Shown: positions 7,634-15,344, counted from the stretch's first letter. The stretch: DNA of 24,610 bases from Methanomicrobiales archaeon (GCA_022841205.1 JALHCK010000015.1:1-24610), one strand, 5' to 3'. Numbers and translations are program-made. The notes: a model not told the origin generated them from the sequence alone.

Positions 7634-7663
7634 TTAAAAAAATCCATGGTTCACTTCGTGATG
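7634..7663 (-). promoter_or_regulatory. TATA-like element with shared 19-bp motif, copy 1
   Basis: On the minus strand CATCACGAAGTGAACCATG (7645-7663) is followed by GATTTTTTTAAC, a TATA-like run. The same 19 bases, again followed by a T-rich element, occur at 15209-15227 upstream of the LsrF-like gene. The core TCAC-GAA-GTGA is a dyad. I read it as a candidate operator or activator site. Read on the plus strand it can also encode MVHFVM and open a 29-codon frame. Confidence 0.5.
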
Positions 7664-7856
7664 GAAGGTTTCCGCATTGCTACCTCCCTCATTCACTCGC
7701 ATGAATATTATCAGCTCTGGAATTTAATCCCGTGAAAACTGCCAGTGACAATTATGATATAGATTCGTAAAGATGCATCTTTTCCGGAATCCTGGATAAA
7801 TTCACGGTAAGAAATGGCCCGGTTATCAGCGGATTAAATGACGAACAGGGGGATCA

Positions 7857-10838
7857 TCAGTATTCGGAATACTGCATTTCCTGGATATACTCGGGTTTGT
7901 TGAGAACATATTCACGGTAATATTTCAGCGGTGGAACCTCCTCGCGCCCGCTGTATTGATCTTCGACAGAAAGGACGGATTCCAGGGACCCGATGTCAAT
8001 TTCCCCACTGATCACAAGGTCATAACAAACCTGGACCAGGTCGATTGGAAATTCAATGTCCAACGCCGCTATCCCGAATTCATCCAGCATTTCCCGCACA
8101 TATACCTTAATACCTTCATGAATACGGCCGATTCGGTGAAACTCCTTTTGAGAGATCCCCTCCTCTTTGAAAACAGGGACAGGTTCACCGGCAGGATTTG
8201 CATCGAATCGTAACAGCTGACCTGTAGGTGCGGTAAGCACCGCTTCAAGTAAGAGCCTGTACTGATATACGGGGCATTTCCTGGGAGAAAGATCCACATT
8301 TTGCCCGAAATATGCACGATAATGCAGCCCGGCGGAAGAAGTTCTTTTCGCCATTTTTTGTGTAACGAAATAATACCCGTCTAAGGGATGATCCAGGAGG
8401 GTTGACAGGGCATATTGAGCCGTCCCGGAATATCCGAGATCAACCACACTTATTCGCTTTGTCGGATCGAATCCCTGGTTTTGACAATATTTTCGAAGCA
8501 TTGCCCCCTCCCTTGATGCCTCCTCAACTAAGATACCCGTCACTTCCCGTATCGCATTATGAATAGCATTTCGATCTTTTAACAAAGAGACCCGACGGTC
8601 GAGGGCTTCTGTTCCAAGACGATCTTCTATCTGGTTGATGGCGGTTGTCCCGAGTCGTTTTGTAAAAAAATCACGAAGTGTTCCCGTAAAAGATCCGGCC
8701 ATCAGTTGCGGGATATCTTCTGTTCCCCGGAACGATGCAAAGATCGCGGTGCGCCTCGAACAAAGGAAATATTTATTGCATGGCAGTTCTGCCCGGATTT
8801 CCCGGAGAACTGGATGACTGACAATCATGCTATAAAGATCATTCAGAAGATATCCATCGCGGGCGACGAACCAGAGTTGCTGGCATTTATCCTTTCCTGC
8901 AGTATTTATCAACCAGTTCATGAAATTAAACATAATCGGACCGAATACGACATATCCGGTTATGAACGGGTCCTCAAAGAGCCACGGAGAAAAGAGGAGG
9001 TGTTTTTTCTCGGGATTTGAACAGAGGCAATTTGCGATCTTTCCATATAGCAGACTCTCCCTCCAACCTCCAGGAGGGTCCATTCTTTTCCAGAGAATAG
9101 AACCGAGCCTGGATTGGCGGAAGAGGACAGAGGGTCGCATGATATGGATGTAATTCTTAAACCCCCTGTCATGAATCCTGTAGATATCGGATTCTTCATT
9201 ATCCCCCACATGCATGAAATTGGACGGTTGGATGCCCTCTTTTTCTATTATGTGGTCCCATAGATCGCCACGATTTTTTCTCTTTCCAATTTCACAGGAC
9301 AGGTATATCTCATCGAAGAAATCACAATTCCTGGAAACCAGGAAATCTTCGATATGTTTCCGCTCAAAATAGGTATCTGAAACGAGTATCACCCGTTTCC
9401 CTATCGTTTTTGCATATTTTACCGATTCTATCAGCCCGCTCCTTGGTATGAAAAGCTGTTTTTCTGTATTCACTTCCAAGTCAAGGAGTTTTAATGCAGT
9501 ATCGTTATCGATTTTTGCGATTTCCGAAAGAACAGCATAGACCTCCGAAATTTTCACATCTCCTGAACGGTTCTTCCTTTCCCGGGCGGTTGCTTCTGCA
9601 GCGATCCTCAGTTCTTTATAATGGCGGATGCCGTATTCCTTCCAGGCGATCTCTTCGAGATAATCAAATACCTTATCAGGAGAGGTAAACGGCCTTATCA
9701 GCAAAGTATCAAAAATATCGAACGATACAATTTCAGATTCTTCCAACTGTTGTAAAAACTTCGTCTTAAAAGACGAATCGAGGTACTGGTGGAGATTCCT
9801 CCCGCTCCTGTAACTGAATGTATGTGTTTCCTGGTCAAGGATCATCAGGTGGCGATATCCCCTGCTCCCTGCTGCAAGGATGAGACAACGCCCAAGGGTG
9901 TGGTGAAGTGCGCCATCAGTCTGCCCCATTTCGGCGGGAAAATCGCGGGTGGTAAGTCCCAGACTTAATAGCGGGCCCAATGCTTTTTCCCGGACCCAGA
10001 ACATTGACCCGACGGGATAATCAAAATAATCGCCCGGATCGAACGGAATATTCAGACTATTTAAAATCGATCCTGCAATGCCCTTATTTGACAACCACGA
10101 ACATACCCAGTAAGGGAGGGGAGGATAGATCTCGGAGCAGATTATTCCGATACTTGGATCTTTTTCAAACGCGCTAAGAATGGCATGTATGGTATCCGGG
10201 GAACCAAGCAATCTCCCGAAGAGGTACTGTCTCCACCCTGGTTTCTCTTCATATGTGCGGGTTGGTTTTTTTGTATGGATATGGCAGATATACTTATAGT
10301 TTTGAAACAATCGTCCGAATTCCACAAGCAATGGCGCGATGTTTCGCCCCCGGTTCTCGACAATCCTGACATCAATCTGGTCCAGATTTGGAACTCCATT
10401 CATTGTTTTTAAAACGGTTTGCCGGTCTTCATCATTTGTCACCGAAACAAAGAGAGAGAACGGTATTGGAATATTGCAAAGGTGTTTCTTTACTTCGTGA
10501 AAAAGGTCGATATAATACACATGCACGTGGACTGCAATTCTGATACCGTTGAGCGGGACGAACTCGGATGGAGATAAACGGAGGGTTTCATCGGAATCGA
10601 AACCGGATATTCCAGCCTCCCCCGGCCTTCTTGTCTTTTTTGCGACTTTTACATGTTCTTTCAGGGCGAAGAAGAAAGCATTGAAGCCATTCTCAACGAG
10701 AATTTTTCCGTACCAGAATCCGACATACACCGGCCTCCTGTATTTCGGGGGAAAACGTTTCAGACATCTGATTAACGGTTCCCGTAAATTATTATTGAGC
10801 CATCGGCGGTTGGGATCCTCTGATCCTGCACCCTGCAT
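7857..10838 (-). CDS. RgpF-type glycan domain fused to HAD-type hydrolase domain
   Basis: The 993-residue protein appears to be in surface polysaccharide synthesis. Residues about 97-350 match the rhamnan synthesis F (RgpF, PF05045) pattern: IAVHVHVYYIDLF, ENRGRNIAPLL (161-171), ICHIHTKK (184-191), YFDYPVGSMFWVR (271-283) and GQTDGALHHTLGR. Residues about 368-560 form a HAD-like domain: DIFDT (374-378, acidic motif I), VSDTY (486-490), a lysine region GKRKNRGDLWDHI and GDNEESD (545-551). Residues 600-993 carry FVARDGYLLNDLY and VVDLGYSGTAQYAL, the C-terminal region often found with such HAD domains in polysaccharide clusters. No signal peptide or membrane span is seen, so it should act in the cytoplasm. 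AAAGGAG lies 12 bases before the ATG. No other glycosyltransferase is adjacent, which is odd. The base composition is lower in GC than the neighbours, suggesting possible transfer. Confidence 0.88.
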   Translation of the reverse strand: MQGAGSEDPNRRWLNNNLREPLIRCLKRFPPKYRRPVYVGFWYGKILVENGFNAFFFALKEHVKVAKKTRRPGEAGISGFDSDETLRLSPSEFVPLNGIRIAVHVHVYYIDLFHEVKKHLCNIPIPFSLFVSVTNDEDRQTVLKTMNGVPNLDQIDVRIVENRGRNIAPLLVEFGRLFQNYKYICHIHTKKPTRTYEEKPGWRQYLFGRLLGSPDTIHAILSAFEKDPSIGIICSEIYPPLPYWVCSWLSNKGIAGSILNSLNIPFDPGDYFDYPVGSMFWVREKALGPLLSLGLTTRDFPAEMGQTDGALHHTLGRCLILAAGSRGYRHLMILDQETHTFSYRSGRNLHQYLDSSFKTKFLQQLEESEIVSFDIFDTLLIRPFTSPDKVFDYLEEIAWKEYGIRHYKELRIAAEATARERKNRSGDVKISEVYAVLSEIAKIDNDTALKLLDLEVNTEKQLFIPRSGLIESVKYAKTIGKRVILVSDTYFERKHIEDFLVSRNCDFFDEIYLSCEIGKRKNRGDLWDHIIEKEGIQPSNFMHVGDNEESDIYRIHDRGFKNYIHIMRPSVLFRQSRLGSILWKRMDPPGGWRESLLYGKIANCLCSNPEKKHLLFSPWLFEDPFITGYVVFGPIMFNFMNWLINTAGKDKCQQLWFVARDGYLLNDLYSMIVSHPVLREIRAELPCNKYFLCSRRTAIFASFRGTEDIPQLMAGSFTGTLRDFFTKRLGTTAINQIEDRLGTEALDRRVSLLKDRNAIHNAIREVTGILVEEASREGAMLRKYCQNQGFDPTKRISVVDLGYSGTAQYALSTLLDHPLDGYYFVTQKMAKRTSSAGLHYRAYFGQNVDLSPRKCPVYQYRLLLEAVLTAPTGQLLRFDANPAGEPVPVFKEEGISQKEFHRIGRIHEGIKVYVREMLDEFGIAALDIEFPIDLVQVCYDLVISGEIDIGSLESVLSVEDQYSGREEVPPLKYYREYVLNKPEYIQEMQYSEY

Positions 10839-11135
10839 TTACCCAGTATTCTCCTTTATTCAATTCGTTGTATGTATTTATTATCACACATATGAGAGCA
10901 TACTTGCATTATCGGTTTCCACAGGCGTGCAGGTGCATGAAGATTTAGGGTTGCTTTTAATACTTTGAACCACCCCTCACTCAAAAAATCGGCCCAGTAC
11001 TGGTATATGATTAGACACTAAACTCATAAAAAAAGAACATGTTGCCTGAAACCGGTGTACTTTTTTCAGTTGCTATCCGGTTGCTGGAAAAAAAACTGGG
11101 TTCCAGGTTATCGAAAACGATTAAGGGCTTAATAA

Positions 11136-11170
11136 TGACAATCCGGGAATTTGATATTCCCGGATTGTCA
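11136..11170 (-). terminator. 15-bp perfect hairpin downstream of the DUF1508 gene
   Basis: TGACAATCCGGGAAT (11136-11150) pairs fully with ATTCCCGGATTGTCA (11156-11170) around a 5-base loop. It lies 13 bases beyond the stop codon and is followed on the minus strand by TTATTAAG, then a smaller palindrome at 11120-11133. It probably acts as a terminator or mRNA-stabilising element. The rest of the 10839-11183 gap holds the upstream region of the RgpF-type gene and no other gene that I can see. Confidence 0.65.
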
Positions 11171-11183
11171 CGACCAAGATGTA

Positions 11184-11375
11184 CTATTCCTTGATTTCTT
11201 CAACAGGAGCATTTGGAGCATTCTTTTTCACACTTTCGATGCCATTCAGGCAGGCAGCCTTGGAGTTATATGCTTCTCCAATAGCAATGATCTCTCCGTT
11301 TGATGCCTTCAGCCTGAAACGGTACTTGCCTGACTTGTCGGTGTAGACTTCGAATTTTCCAGTTGTGGTTACCAA
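11184..11375 (-). CDS. DUF1508 (YegP-like) small protein
   Basis: The 63-residue product is a single DUF1508 unit: GKFEVYTDKSGKYRFRLKA, NGEIIAIGEAY, SKAACLNGIESVKKNAP. E. coli YegP carries two such units; single-unit versions are common in archaea. The fold is a small alpha/beta domain of unknown role. The start is TTG at 11373-11375. No ATG or GTG lies in frame between that codon and the upstream in-frame stop, and the family normally begins a few residues before GKF, so an unusual start codon appears real. A strong hairpin follows the gene. It is divergent from the DUF2115 gene. Confidence 0.9.
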   Translation of the reverse strand: MVTTTGKFEVYTDKSGKYRFRLKASNGEIIAIGEAYNSKAACLNGIESVKKNAPNAPVEEIKE

Positions 11376-11496
11376 GTTCTCTTGATAATTAAATGTTGTT
11401 GAGGAGTGCGATCAGAATAATCCTCTGCAATTCCGTCAGATGCAAGGGCATTAGTCTGCCAAAAGAGCATAGAGAATATGGTTGTTAAAGGAGACA

Positions 11497-11506
11497 CATT
11501 TATAAG
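11497..11506 (+). promoter_or_regulatory. TATA box for the DUF2115 gene
   Basis: CATTTATAAG lies 31-40 bases before the ATG at 11537. GGAG at 11524-11527 is the probable ribosome site, so the leader must be very short. Confidence 0.5.
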
Positions 11507-11536
11507 AGCCTGTATTATCGATGGAGATCCCTTACA

Positions 11537-12172
11537 ATGAATGCTGAAGAAATTGCAGATACGTGCCTGAACCTCGCATCGCAGAAGACCCGTGGTGAGC
11601 TGGGTCACGCTATTGCAAAGATCGTACTCTCATATTCCCCGCGAGACCTCCAGCGGATGCGGTGGAACTTTGCCGGGAAGATCCAGGATATGCCGCCGGA
11701 ACTGCGAAAAAAACTCGAGGAGACCATCACCGGTCACCTGCATGGGACCTACCAGGCACTCCGGCTCATGAACCAGCAGGGGACATTTGCCAGCATGAAT
11801 GATCCTCCTGCAAAGGATGCGGGTGCGTACTGGAAGATGGTTGCTGCCCGGTGTTCCGGGGACGATTCGGAAAAGATCAGGTTACGGTTCCTGAAATTTC
11901 TTCTCTCCGGTTTCTGCATGTTCGTGCAGGGCCTCCCCGGTCACCCGGTCGGCATGCCGTTTCCCGGTGGGGACAGGGTCGAAGTCATCGACGGGGTCTA
12001 CTACTGCCCGGTCAGGGAGAAGGCAAACGATGTCGATTCCGCCCTCTGCCCCTTCTGCCCGGCCCTCCAGACCCCGGAAATCGGATACCTGAAGCCTCCG
12101 GTACAGGGGAGCAGGCACCGGAAGGATGAGTTCCTGCGCCAGACATTTGACCGGCACCATTACAACGGATGA
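11537..12172 (+). CDS. DUF2115 / UPF0305 family protein
   Basis: The 211-residue soluble protein matches the DUF2115 (UPF0305) family, known to me almost only from methanogens. The N-terminal half is helical (residues 1-130). The C-terminal part has the family's conserved block: GLPGHPVGMPFPGG (132-145), YYCPVREKANDVDSALCPFCP (155-175) with C157, C171 and C174. These cysteines look able to bind a metal, which is an inference. The role is unknown. GGAG precedes the ATG. The mscL gene follows 121 bases later with its own promoter, so the two are probably separate units. Confidence 0.92.
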   Translation: MNAEEIADTCLNLASQKTRGELGHAIAKIVLSYSPRDLQRMRWNFAGKIQDMPPELRKKLEETITGHLHGTYQALRLMNQQGTFASMNDPPAKDAGAYWKMVAARCSGDDSEKIRLRFLKFLLSGFCMFVQGLPGHPVGMPFPGGDRVEVIDGVYYCPVREKANDVDSALCPFCPALQTPEIGYLKPPVQGSRHRKDEFLRQTFDRHHYNG

Positions 12173-12240
12173 ACGGGCGGGACTTCACCGGGAAAAACTA
12201 TTGCAGGTCAAAGCAGCCCGGCATTCCTGCAACGGTTGCT

Positions 12241-12250
12241 TTTTATATAA
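12241..12250 (+). promoter_or_regulatory. TATA box for mscL
   Basis: TTTTATATAA is a near-ideal archaeal TATA box. A start about 25 bases downstream leaves a leader of some 20-25 nt holding GAGGTG at 12282-12287 before the ATG at 12294. Confidence 0.65.
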
Positions 12251-12293
12251 ATCGGCCAACCCAATTAATATCTCATTATCTGAGGTGCAAAGT

Positions 12294-12599
12294 ATGAGTT
12301 TGATCAAAGAATTCATGGATTTCCTGTATGAGTACAAGGTCATCGGACTTGCAATTGCCTTCATTATCGGTGTTGCAGCAACGGCACTTGTAAAATCCCT
12401 GGTTGACAACATTCTGATGCCAATCATCACCTTCTTCATCCCTGGCGGCGAGTGGCAGACTGCGACTCTTGCGCTTGGGCCAATTGTCATATCCTGGGGC
12501 AAATTCCTTGCTGACCTGATCTACTTTATCATCGTCGCACTGATCGTCTTCATCATTGCCAAGAAGGTATTGAAAGAAGATAAAGTGACCAAAAAATAA
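12294..12599 (+). CDS. mscL: large-conductance mechanosensitive channel MscL (short form)
   Basis: The 101-residue membrane protein should form the stretch-gated pore that releases solutes on osmotic downshock. The N-terminal amphipathic stretch SLIKEFMDFLYEYK leads into the pore helix VIGLAIAFIIGVAATALVKS, then LVDNILMPIITFFIPGG; this reproduces the FKEF...LAxxxIIGxAxxxLVxSLVxxIxMP order of MscL. The second span is LADLIYFIIVALIVFIIAKK, followed by a charged tail. It is shorter than the roughly 136-residue E. coli protein, with a smaller outside loop and almost none of the C-terminal helix bundle. The frame is open upstream, but the GAGGTG ribosome site and the family both place the start at MSLIKEF. 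It converges on the alcohol dehydrogenase gene. Confidence 0.92.
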   Translation: MSLIKEFMDFLYEYKVIGLAIAFIIGVAATALVKSLVDNILMPIITFFIPGGEWQTATLALGPIVISWGKFLADLIYFIIVALIVFIIAKKVLKEDKVTKK

Positions 12600-12703
12600 C
12601 CTTATTTTTATAGCCGGCCTCTTCCCAGTATCCAGAAAATCAGGCTTTACAGCCCGGGATACAATTGTCCCCCCTGACCGGTATCTGTTGGCTGAAACAA
12701 ACG

Positions 12704-13756
12704 TCATTCCTGCGGATGGACGATCGCTTTCAGGCTCCCGTCCCGGTGCCGGGCAGTCAGGAGGAAACCTTCGGCCGTCTTTCGCAAGGGGAAGGTATGA
12801 GTTATCATATCGGCCACGTTGACCCGGTCATACTGGATCCACTTCAGGGCTGTCGTCAGGTTATGGAAATCAGCCGCATAGGAATGGGTGATCGTCACCT
12901 CCTTCTGCCAAAGGTTCCATAGGTTGATTGTAGACTGGACTTCGGGACTGGTTGGAGCAAAAAACAGGACCGTGCCCCCCGGCCCGACTGCTTCCAGCGA
13001 CTGTCTGACACATTCAGGGACCGGTGCGGTCATGATAACGGTATCTGCACCAACCCCGCCATTCAATTCTTTAAATATTTCAGGGACATCTTCGGTTGCA
13101 GAAATGGTTGCATCGGCACCGAATTTCCGGGCGATCTTCAACCGTTCAGGACTCGGGTTGGAGACCGCGATGAAACCCGCACCGTTCAGCCGGGCAGCCT
13201 GGATGTGCAGCAGCCCGGTGATCCCGGCACCGATGATAAGGACCGATCGGCCGTCCGAGGTCGGAGCCAGCTGCTGCCCCCGTACCACACAACCCAGGGG
13301 CTCGACAAAGGTCCCGGCATCGAACGACACCGGGTCCGGAAGGCGCAGCATCCCCCGGTCAACGTTGATCCCGGGCAACACCACGTATTCTGCAAACGCC
13401 CCGTACCCGTTCTTGAATTTTGTTGTCTGCAGGGTGGCACAGGCAGTCGTATGCCCCCTGATACAGGCGTTGCAGGTGTTGCAGGGGACATGGTGGGTCA
13501 CCACCACCCGGTCACCTGCCTTCCATTTCGGATCGACAGCGGACCCGGTCTCGACAATGGTCCCTGTGCACTCGTGGCCGAATGCCCCGATGCCCCCCGG
13601 TCTTCCGGCACGCCTTATCCGGTACCACTCCATGACATCTGAGCCGCAAACGCCGCAGGCCATGACCCTCACCCTGACTTCCCCTGGTCCCACGGGAATA
13701 TCATCGACATCTTCGGTGCGGATATCACTGTTCGAATAGTAGACTGCTGCCTTCAT
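12704..13756 (-). CDS. zinc-dependent medium-chain alcohol dehydrogenase
   Basis: The 350-residue enzyme is a medium-chain zinc dehydrogenase of the threonine/sorbitol dehydrogenase type, expected to oxidise an alcohol or polyol with NAD(P)+. Catalytic zinc ligands are C37 (CGVCGSD), H61 and E62 (GHE); EPLGC with E152 follows. The structural zinc site is C92, C95, C98 and C106 (CNTCNACIRGHTTAC). The nucleotide fold has GAGITG at 176-181. The substrate cannot be read from the sequence. A GTG at 13765 also opens the frame, but it overlaps the ribosome site GGTGA that serves the ATG at 13754-13756, so the ATG is chosen. It is the last gene of a probable operon, 61 bases after the flavodoxin gene. 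Confidence 0.9.
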   Translation of the reverse strand: MKAAVYYSNSDIRTEDVDDIPVGPGEVRVRVMACGVCGSDVMEWYRIRRAGRPGGIGAFGHECTGTIVETGSAVDPKWKAGDRVVVTHHVPCNTCNACIRGHTTACATLQTTKFKNGYGAFAEYVVLPGINVDRGMLRLPDPVSFDAGTFVEPLGCVVRGQQLAPTSDGRSVLIIGAGITGLLHIQAARLNGAGFIAVSNPSPERLKIARKFGADATISATEDVPEIFKELNGGVGADTVIMTAPVPECVRQSLEAVGPGGTVLFFAPTSPEVQSTINLWNLWQKEVTITHSYAADFHNLTTALKWIQYDRVNVADMITHTFPLRKTAEGFLLTARHRDGSLKAIVHPQE

Positions 13757-13817
13757 CCTGTTCACCTTATGGAGAGAGAATTAAAGATTGTGATGATCCA
13801 TCCAAAAGAAGATACCA

Positions 13818-14291
13818 CTAAACCATATGTTTTTTCTTCAGGTTGCGGGCAAACTCTTCAGCCTGGTGAAGGTCTTCTGCATTCGGCCTGCCCCTGTTCA
13901 TCCCGCCAATATATTTCAGAAAACTGTTTGTATTGAACCCTTTGCAACCGAATTCATCGACAACCGTATACCCTTTCGACTGCAGCTTTTCCCTGAGCGC
14001 AGAATGATCCCTGGCGATCTTTTGAGCTCCGGTAATGCCAGCGGTTGAGAACAGGAATACCTTGCCGGAACTGACCTGCGGCAGTCTGTCTGCCAGGGAA
14101 AGCAGGGATTCGTGATGTTTTCCATAATAAATTCCTGAACCAATTCCAATCAGCCCATATTCCGCAATCTCTTCAGGGATCACCTTATCCGGATACTCAA
14201 TCCGGGCACCAAGGACGTCTGCAATAACATTTGCTATTTTTTCCGTATTATGGTGATGGTATGAATACACGATCAGAAGGCTCTTCATCAT
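13818..14291 (-). CDS. flavodoxin family protein
   Basis: The 157-residue protein begins with the flavodoxin pattern LLIVYSYHHHNTEKIANVIADVLGA, where residues about 9-17 form the FMN phosphate loop. The usual T/S-rich loop is replaced by HHHNT, as in several methanogen flavodoxins. GLIGIGSGIYYGKHHESLL and VFLFSTAG are the next two flavin-contact regions. It should carry electrons through FMN in the cytoplasm. It starts with two adjacent ATG codons (14289-14291 and 14286-14288); either could be used. It lies between the LsrF-like gene (48 bases upstream) and the alcohol dehydrogenase gene (61 bases downstream), all on the minus strand. Confidence 0.9.
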   Translation of the reverse strand: MMKSLLIVYSYHHHNTEKIANVIADVLGARIEYPDKVIPEEIAEYGLIGIGSGIYYGKHHESLLSLADRLPQVSSGKVFLFSTAGITGAQKIARDHSALREKLQSKGYTVVDEFGCKGFNTNSFLKYIGGMNRGRPNAEDLHQAEEFARNLKKKHMV

Positions 14292-14326
14292 CTCATCTGC
14301 CTCATGTTTTGCGCATTTTCAGTCCT

Positions 14327-14344
14327 AGTGAACAGAAGTTCACT
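14327..14344. other. inverted repeat between the LsrF-like and flavodoxin genes
   Basis: AGTGAAC, AGAA, GTTCACT form 7-bp arms with a 4-base loop. It overlaps the stop codon of the LsrF-like gene and lies 36-53 bases before the flavodoxin start. The arm GTTCACT also occurs within the 19-bp motif shared by two promoters in this window. It may be an intercistronic hairpin or a regulator site. Confidence 0.55.
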
Positions 14345-15164
14345 CAAGCTTCCGGGCACCAGGCAGACAGTCATTATAAATATCCAGGGCTTCCTTCACA
14401 GTGTGATCTCCATGGACAATTGCGTTGATAGCTTTTATCATGCCGACCGGGTTTTCGTCCTGGAAGATATTTCGTCCGAAGTCAACACCCGCGGCACCCG
14501 CCTGGACCGAGTTCCAGGCCATACCGAGAGCATCGGGAGGACTGGAGTATTTCCCTCCGGCGACTACGACCGCCGTGGGAGCGACCCAGTCAACCAGTTT
14601 TGAAAACTCCTCGCAGTAGTAGGTCTTGATGATCCGGGCCCCGGCGTCCTGGCAGATCCGGGAGGCAAGTGCCAGGTAGCGTAGATCCCTTGCCATGTCC
14701 TTTCCAACAGCGGTGACAGCGAGCACGGGAATGCCGTATTCCCCGGAGTAATTGATCATGTCGGTAAGATTGAGGATCGTCCGTTGCTGGTTGGACGAGC
14801 CAATGAACACGCTGACTGCCACTCCCGCTGCATCCATCCGGATCGCTTCTTTTATGGTGACCGTGAGCCTTTCATCGCTCAGGTCTTCGAACAGGACGCT
14901 GTTTCCCCCGGAGACCCGGAGCATGATGGGCTTAGACCCGAGATCTCCAGGCGAAATGTTGCTCTGCACTGCCCCGCGGGTGGTCATCAGGCAGTCACAA
15001 TAGGGGAGGAGTGTCCTGATGGTACCACTCATGTCCCGCAAACCCGTTGTCGGCCCCTGGAAATAGGGGTGGTCGATTGCAAGCATTACGACCCGGTTGT
15101 CCTTTGGACTGATGATCCGGTTCATCCGGCTCTGGATCCCAATATCAAGATACGCGTTCACCAT
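14340..15164 (-). CDS. LsrF-like class I aldolase/thiolase
   Basis: The 274-residue product is a TIM-barrel class I aldolase closest to the LsrF group (3-hydroxy-5-phosphonooxypentane-2,4-dione thiolase), which ends AI-2 catabolism in E. coli. Marks in order are VMLAIDHPYFQGPTTGL (26-42, D31), LMTTRGAVQSN, LRVSGGNS (82-89), VAVSVFIGSS, AVTAVGKDMARD, the Schiff-base lysine region RIIKTYYCEEF with K180, VVVAGGKYS (K205) and GVDFGRNIFQ (226-235). Archaeal members may instead be sugar-phosphate or hept-6-ulosonate-type aldolases. No other lsr gene is present, so an AI-2 role is unproven. It appears to be first in an operon with flavodoxin and alcohol dehydrogenase, under the promoter at 15200-15227. 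Confidence 0.88.
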   Translation of the reverse strand: MVNAYLDIGIQSRMNRIISPKDNRVVMLAIDHPYFQGPTTGLRDMSGTIRTLLPYCDCLMTTRGAVQSNISPGDLGSKPIMLRVSGGNSVLFEDLSDERLTVTIKEAIRMDAAGVAVSVFIGSSNQQRTILNLTDMINYSGEYGIPVLAVTAVGKDMARDLRYLALASRICQDAGARIIKTYYCEEFSKLVDWVAPTAVVVAGGKYSSPPDALGMAWNSVQAGAAGVDFGRNIFQDENPVGMIKAINAIVHGDHTVKEALDIYNDCLPGARKLE

Positions 15165-15199
15165 GGGGACACTTCACGAGAAGTAAGGATACATAACGA

Positions 15200-15227
15200 T
15201 AAAAATCGCATGGTTCACTTCGTGATG
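15200..15227 (-). promoter_or_regulatory. TATA box with shared 19-bp motif, copy 2
   Basis: On the minus strand CATCACGAAGTGAACCATG (15209-15227) is followed by CGATTTTTATCG (TATA-like, about 15199-15208). This would start transcription near 15178, 14 bases before the LsrF-like ATG, with GTGA in the leader. The arrangement matches 7634-7663 upstream of the beta-propeller lipoprotein. It is a candidate regulator site. On the plus strand it opens a 40-codon frame (MVHFVM...) that I do not accept as a gene. Confidence 0.55.
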
Positions 15228-15330
15228 AGATCATGCAGAATGAAAACACTCATGAAGTGTCTCTCAACAGGCCCGGTACATGAAAATGCCGGTGGTATTC
15301 TCACAGAAAACGGCGGAGCAATTTTTGTAT

Positions 15331-15337
15331 AAAAAAA
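15331..15337 (-). terminator. T7 run after the small cysteine protein gene
   Basis: Seven T residues on the minus strand start 8 bases past the stop codon at 15345-15347. This is a typical archaeal terminator and supports the reality of the small gene. Confidence 0.5.
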
Positions 15338-15344
15338 TGTGGGA

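Noticed and set aside
7646..7735. 29-codon plus-strand frame beginning MVHFVM
   Set aside because: The start is inside the shared 19-bp motif and the rest differs entirely from the other copy's frame, so a promoter element explains the match better than coding.
12888..13739. 283-codon plus-strand frame
   Set aside because: It is antisense to the zinc alcohol dehydrogenase, whose full set of zinc ligands proves the minus strand is coding.
15210..15332. 40-codon plus-strand frame beginning MVHFVM
   Set aside because: Only the first six codons match the other copy. There is no independent promoter, and it lies in the upstream region of a minus-strand operon.
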